NCBI GenBank assembly: GCA_016788685.1
Contig: JAEUSS010000567.1
Span: 1 to 9,942 of the forward strand
DNA from: Prolixibacteraceae bacterium
Lineage (GTDB): Bacteria; Bacteroidota; Bacteroidia; Bacteroidales; Prolixibacteraceae
Direction: 5' to 3'
Length of the DNA stretch: 9,942 nt
Shown here one piece after another: positions 7,146 to 9,942 of this stretch; position 1 is the stretch's first letter, and each line of letters starts with the position of its first letter. Under the pieces are notes generated by a model. The model searched no databases, was not told where the DNA came from, and saw only the letters and a program-made list of their open reading frames with translations. Both the position numbers and the translations under genes were made by a program.

Positions 7146-7175
7146 CAAAGATACAAACCTATTCTTTTGACCAAT
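7146..7175 (-). promoter_or_regulatory. Bacteroidota-type promoter for the flippase operon
   Basis: On the minus strand ATTG (7175-7172) is followed by an 18-bp spacer and TATCTTTG (7153-7146), a full match to TAnnTTTG. Transcription would start near 7140, about 10 nt before the GTG at 7129. This short leader fits the absence of a Shine-Dalgarno and excludes the TTG at 7174 as a start. Confidence 0.6.
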
Positions 7176-7206
7176 TGGAAAAATGAGGTTGAAAGCCAAT
7201 TTGTTT

Positions 7207-7214
7207 TATATTTG
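7207..7214 (+). promoter_or_regulatory. -7 box TATATTTG upstream of the cyclotransferase gene
   Basis: TATATTTG fully matches TAnnTTTG and would place the transcript start near 7220, about 30 nt before the ATG at 7249. The nearest -33 candidate, TTG at 7189-7191, is only 15 bp away, shorter than the usual 19 or so, so the upstream element is uncertain. Confidence 0.45.
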
Positions 7215-7242
7215 AATCCTGTTTAAAAACCGTTTTCAAATA
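7209..7242. repeat. 8-bp inverted repeat overlapping the -7 box
   Basis: Perfect arms TATTTGAA (7209-7216) and TTCAAATA (7235-7242) with an 18-nt spacer. The left arm covers most of the -7 box and the right arm ends 6 nt before the ATG. With a start near 7220 both arms would not be in the RNA, so if functional this is more likely a protein-binding site than a hairpin. Confidence 0.35.
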
Positions 7243-7248
7243 CAGATA

Positions 7249-8319
7249 ATGAATTTCAGACTATTCTCCAGCTTCATTGTACTAGCCTTGTTTATCAGCT
7301 CATTTTCTTGTTCCAATAAACCAAACCGTTCACGAAAACCTGCTGTAAGTATTCAAGCAGAGTCGGTTCACAAAAAAATTATATACGGAGACGACATTAA
7401 TATTGGTATTTCTGTCAAAGTGAAAGACGGAGAACTGCAGGAAACAAAAATTTTTATCGACTCGGTTTTGGTCACTTCCAGTAAAGAATCCGAATTTACT
7501 TACACCCTGAAAAAATTCAGGAATATCGGTCAACACACCATAAAAGCTGTTGCAGTTAAAACCGATGGGGTAGAGGGTACTTATTTTAAAACCTTCGAAG
7601 TTCTGTCGGATATAATTCCGGAACAATATGGTTATGAAGTGATTGAGTCATACCCGCACAACGACAAATTTTTTACTGAAGGTCTTGAATTTAACAACGG
7701 ATTCTTATACGAAAGCACCGGAGAACACGGAACCTCGGCTATTTACAAAACCAACCTGAAAACCGGAAAAACATTACAATCGGTTAAACTGGCTGACCGT
7801 TATTTTGGTGAAGGAATGACCATAATCAATAACCGGATTTTTCAATTGACTTATAAAACCAAAGTCGGATTTGTATATGAACTGGAGACGATGGCTCTGG
7901 TTGACAGTTTTCATTTTGAATCAGCAGAAGGCTGGGGAATGACCAATGACGGTAAAAATCTGATTATGGGCGATGGAACCCACCTGCTCACCCATATTAA
8001 TCCAACTACCTATAAAACAGTAAAAAAAGTTCAGGTATACGACGATAAAGGGCCCGTGACATACCTGAATGAATTGGAATACGACAATGATTACATCTAC
8101 GCCAATGTTTACACGACTAACCGGATCGTTAAAATTGACTATGAAACCGGCAAAGTAGTGGCTAACATTAATTTAGACGGAATTTTAACCATGATAAATC
8201 CGGAAAAACAAGTTGATGTTTTAAATGGAATTGCTATTCATCCGGCAACAAAAAAAATGTACATCACCGGAAAATTTTATCCCAGATTATTTGAAATCAA
8301 GCCCGTTAAAAAAGAGTAG
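7249..8319 (+). CDS. lipoprotein glutaminyl-peptide cyclotransferase (five-bladed propeller type)
   Basis: 356 residues. The signal peptide has a hydrophobic core (5-18) and a lipobox-like SSFSC with Cys21, so the protein is probably a lipoprotein of the periplasm or outer membrane. Residues ~30-118 look like an Ig-like beta domain. From ~128 the plant/bacterial glutaminyl cyclase propeller follows (Glu_cyclase_2 family), which converts N-terminal Gln to pyroglutamate with loss of ammonia. Blocks in order are FTEGLEF (142-148), LYESTG (153-158), FGEGMT (186-191), EGWGMT (227-232), LNELEY (273-278), ANVYTTN (285-291), DVLNGIA (323-329) and ITGKFYP (339-345). Positions I recall as Trp in many relatives (QLTW, ANVW, GKxWP) are Tyr here (QLTY, ANVY, GKFYP). 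It is divergent from the flippase and convergent with ruvB, with a 14-bp 3' overlap, so it is probably monocistronic. Whether it modifies exported proteins with N-terminal Gln is inference. Confidence 0.9.
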   Translation: MNFRLFSSFIVLALFISSFSCSNKPNRSRKPAVSIQAESVHKKIIYGDDINIGISVKVKDGELQETKIFIDSVLVTSSKESEFTYTLKKFRNIGQHTIKAVAVKTDGVEGTYFKTFEVLSDIIPEQYGYEVIESYPHNDKFFTEGLEFNNGFLYESTGEHGTSAIYKTNLKTGKTLQSVKLADRYFGEGMTIINNRIFQLTYKTKVGFVYELETMALVDSFHFESAEGWGMTNDGKNLIMGDGTHLLTHINPTTYKTVKKVQVYDDKGPVTYLNELEYDNDYIYANVYTTNRIVKIDYETGKVVANINLDGILTMINPEKQVDVLNGIAIHPATKKMYITGKFYPRLFEIKPVKKE

Positions 8320-9328
8320 GGGTATCGCCATAATGGATTTTTCCCAAATGCTGATAAGCTAATTCCGTCACTTCCCGTCCTCGCGGAGTCCGTTTCATAA
8401 AACCTTCTTTGATCAGGAAAGGTTCATAAACTTCTTCTATCGTTCCTGAATCTTCGCCTACAGCAGTTGCAATGGTCGATATTCCGACCGGCCCGCCTTT
8501 GAATTTATCGATAATGGTTGTCAGAATTTTATTATCCATTTCATCTAAACCATATTTGTCAATATTCAAAGCATCAAGTGAATAAAGAGTAATATCCAGA
8601 TTAATCTCTCCGTTTCCTTTCACTTGGGCAAAATCGCGTACACGACGCAGTAAAGCATTGACAATACGGGGAGTTCCACGACTTCTGGTGGCGATTTCAA
8701 CTGCGGCCTGATCGTCAATCTTTACATTCAGGATAAAAGCCGAGCGTTTCACAATCTTGGTAAGAATATTCACATCATAGTACTCCAGATGCGATTTGAT
8801 ACCAAAACGAGCCCTCAGAGGACTTGTTAACAAACCAGAGCGGGTGGTTGCTCCAATTAACGTAAAAGGGTTTAATTCGAGCTGAATGGAGCGTGCACTG
8901 GGTCCCTTATCGATCATGATGTCGATTTTATAGTCTTCCATAGCCGAATACAGGTATTCTTCAACAATCGGACTCAAACGATGAATTTCATCGATGAACA
9001 AAACAGCGTTCGGTTCCAGATTGGTTAACAACCCGGCCAAATCACCTGGTTTGTCTAAAACCGGTCCTGAAGTTAATTTCAGTGAAACTCCCAACTCGTT
9101 GGCAATAATGTTTGAAAGAGTAGTTTTCCCAAGTCCGGGAGGTCCGTGGAGCAGTACATGATCAAGGGCTTCACCCCTCATTTTGGCAGCTTTGACAAAT
9201 ATTTTCAGGTTTTCAACAATTTTGTTCTGCCCGCTGAAATCATCAAACTCCAAGGGCCTTAATTGTTTATCTATCTCTTTTTCAGTGTCCTGAAAAGACT
9301 CATCTCGGAAATCAAAATGTTCGTTCAT
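8306..9328 (-). CDS. ruvB: Holliday junction branch-migration helicase RuvB
   Basis: The 340-residue AAA+ ATPase is the motor of the RuvABC complex and drives Holliday junction branch migration in recombinational repair. Visible: Walker [10 protein letters not shown] (62-70), Walker B LFIDEIH (110-116), sensor 1 GATTR (159-163), the arginine-finger region LRARFG (171-176, Arg172 or Arg174), the sensor 2 region GTPRIVN (218-224), and the C-terminal winged helix including [16 protein letters not shown] (314-329). Length and N-terminus match the family; ATG 9328 is the only sensible start. It stands alone here, without ruvA or ruvC nearby, common in Bacteroidota. It follows the response regulator gene by 55 bp on the same strand but has its own -7-like box. 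Its last 14 bp overlap the convergent lipoprotein gene. Confidence 0.98.
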   Translation of the reverse strand: MNEHFDFRDESFQDTEKEIDKQLRPLEFDDFSGQNKIVENLKIFVKAAKMRGEALDHVLLHGPPGLGKTTLSNIIANELGVSLKLTSGPVLDKPGDLAGLLTNLEPNAVLFIDEIHRLSPIVEEYLYSAMEDYKIDIMIDKGPSARSIQLELNPFTLIGATTRSGLLTSPLRARFGIKSHLEYYDVNILTKIVKRSAFILNVKIDDQAAVEIATRSRGTPRIVNALLRRVRDFAQVKGNGEINLDITLYSLDALNIDKYGLDEMDNKILTTIIDKFKGGPVGISTIATAVGEDSGTIEEVYEPFLIKEGFMKRTPRGREVTELAYQHLGKIHYGDTPTLF

Positions 9329-9348
9329 TTTTAGCTTTTAATCTCAGC

Positions 9349-9356
9349 CAAAAGTA
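9349..9356 (-). promoter_or_regulatory. -7 box TACTTTTG upstream of ruvB
   Basis: TACTTTTG on the minus strand fully matches TAnnTTTG and ends 20 nt before the ruvB ATG. The best -33 candidate, TTG at 9382-9380, is 23 bp away, a little long. A separate ruvB promoter is plausible but not certain. Confidence 0.4.
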
Positions 9357-9380
9357 AAAAATTAAGCTTGAAGTTTAAGC
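9356..9380 (-). terminator. weak terminator-like hairpin after the response regulator
   Basis: On the minus strand GCTT (9380-9377) pairs with AAGC (9369-9366) through an imperfect stem with a mismatch and a tiny loop, followed by TTAA and six T (9361-9356). The stem is short, so termination would be partial at best. It lies 3 nt past the response regulator stop and runs into the ruvB -7 box. Confidence 0.25.
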
Positions 9381-9383
9381 AAT

Positions 9384-9788
9384 TCAGAACTGATTCACCC
9401 GAGATGATATTCGAAGTTCTTCAAATATAGATTTAAGTTTCTCTATATCAAAAGGTTTAGCCATGAACTCATCCATTCCATAGGAAATACATTTATCACG
9501 GTCGTTATCCATTGTATTTGCTGTGAGTGCAATGATCGGGGTCCTTTTCTCTATATTTTCTGAAGTTTCAATTTCCCTGATTTTAACAGTTGCTTCAAGA
9601 CCGTCCATAACCGGCATCATAATGTCCATTAAAATCACATCAAATTTACGTTCCCGAAACAGTTCTATTGCTTCAACCCCATTATTTGCGATAACCACGT
9701 TGTGGTTATACTTTTTCAGACTGAACGTAACTATACGTTGATTCAACAGATTGTCTTCCACCAATAATATTTCTAGTCTCTCTTCCAT
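9384..9788 (-). CDS. single-domain response regulator (CheY-like receiver)
   Basis: 134 residues from ATG 9788: a complete receiver domain and nothing else. Numbered from this ATG, the acidic pair is Glu11/Asp12 (LLVEDN), the phospho-acceptor is Asp55 (ILMDIMMPVMDG), the switch Thr89 is in ALTANT and Lys111 is in MAKPF. The sequence style (LVEDNLLNQ, MPVMDGLEAT, GMDEFMAKPF) resembles receivers from the ends of hybrid histidine kinases, so it may be a shuttle or adaptor in a phosphorelay rather than a DNA-binding regulator. No kinase, phosphotransferase or output gene is in the window. The TTG at 9800 could extend the frame by four codons, but it coincides with the predicted transcript start, so ATG 9788 is chosen. 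The gene lies upstream of ruvB on the same strand with 55 bp between; a functional link is not evident. Confidence 0.93.
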   Translation of the reverse strand: MEERLEILLVEDNLLNQRIVTFSLKKYNHNVVIANNGVEAIELFRERKFDVILMDIMMPVMDGLEATVKIREIETSENIEKRTPIIALTANTMDNDRDKCISYGMDEFMAKPFDIEKLKSIFEELRISSRVNQF

Positions 9789-9805
9789 ATGTCTAATCAA
9801 TGCAA

Positions 9806-9836
9806 CGAATATAATATATTCTTAAAAACACCCAAA
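9806..9836 (-). promoter_or_regulatory. Bacteroidota-type promoter for the response regulator
   Basis: TTTG (9836-9833), a 19-bp spacer and TATATTCG (9813-9806), one mismatch from TAnnTTTG, match the Bacteroidota -33/-7 layout on the minus strand. The start would fall near 9800, leaving a leader of about 10 nt before ATG 9788. Confidence 0.55.
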
Positions 9837-9942
9837 GGATACCCTCCAATTTCATTTTTTTTGTCAAAAGAACTATAAAAGGATCATTTTAAAATTAGAA
9901 TTGGATACTCTGTTGGTTTACATTCATTATTATATTCTTTTA
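9837..9942. other. AT-rich intergenic end of the window, no gene seen
   Basis: All frames carry early stops, and no RNA gene, repeat array or clear terminator is visible. The adjacent upstream gene must lie beyond the right edge. Confidence 0.6.

Noticed and set aside
9365..9372. AGCTTGAA shared between the ruvB leader and the dut-upstream inverted repeat
   Set aside because: A single shared octamer between two AT-rich spacers is likely by chance; no SOS-type palindrome accompanies it.
1..9942. defence system, mobile element or CRISPR array
   Set aside because: No transposase, integrase, nuclease-defence domains, terminal repeats or regular spaced repeats were seen; every long frame is assigned to a common family.

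Overview
The window looks like chromosomal DNA from a Bacteroidota bacterium, probably class Bacteroidia (Marinilabiliales/Prolixibacteraceae-like); this is inferred from gene content, not from a database search. Three things point there. Candidate promoters match the Bacteroidota -7 box TAnnTTTG. Shine-Dalgarno sequences are absent in front of the genes. A Wzx-type flippase, dut and a TPR lipoprotein lie on one strand in the same order, which I remember as a recurring Bacteroidia arrangement. No tRNA, rRNA, CRISPR array, insertion sequence or prophage gene was seen. Most of the window is ordinary core genome.

Left and centre (1-7129, minus strand, read right to left): a probable single transcription unit of flippase, rpiB, lutB, an Rrf2-family regulator, hemW, dut and a TPR lipoprotein that runs off the left edge. 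Spacing is tight: 49 bp, 4 bp, 3 bp, 23 bp, 81 bp and 5 bp in that order. The genes serve envelope glycan export, the pentose phosphate pathway, oxidation of lactate or a similar substrate through an Fe-S protein, Fe-S-type transcription control, heme delivery, dUTP removal, and an envelope TPR function. The Rrf2-LutB-HemW core is an Fe-S/heme cluster in which the regulator could sense Fe-S or redox state.

The most notable anomaly is in lutB. The reading frame is intact over 456 codons except for one in-frame TAA at 4767-4769. The stop sits where homologues carry an acidic residue, and the frame on both sides is perfect. This looks like a fresh nonsense mutation, a sequencing error or, less likely, recoding.

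Right (7130-9942): a short divergent promoter region, then a plus-strand lipoprotein of the glutaminyl-peptide cyclotransferase beta-propeller family. Its 3' end overlaps by 14 bp the end of the convergent ruvB gene (minus). Beyond ruvB is a single-domain response regulator (minus) with a well-spaced Bacteroidota promoter, and then about 100 bp of AT-rich DNA without a gene. I found no convincing undescribed multi-gene system. The points worth following up are the lutB stop, the orphan lutB-rrf2 pair, the TTG start of hemW and several intergenic inverted repeats.
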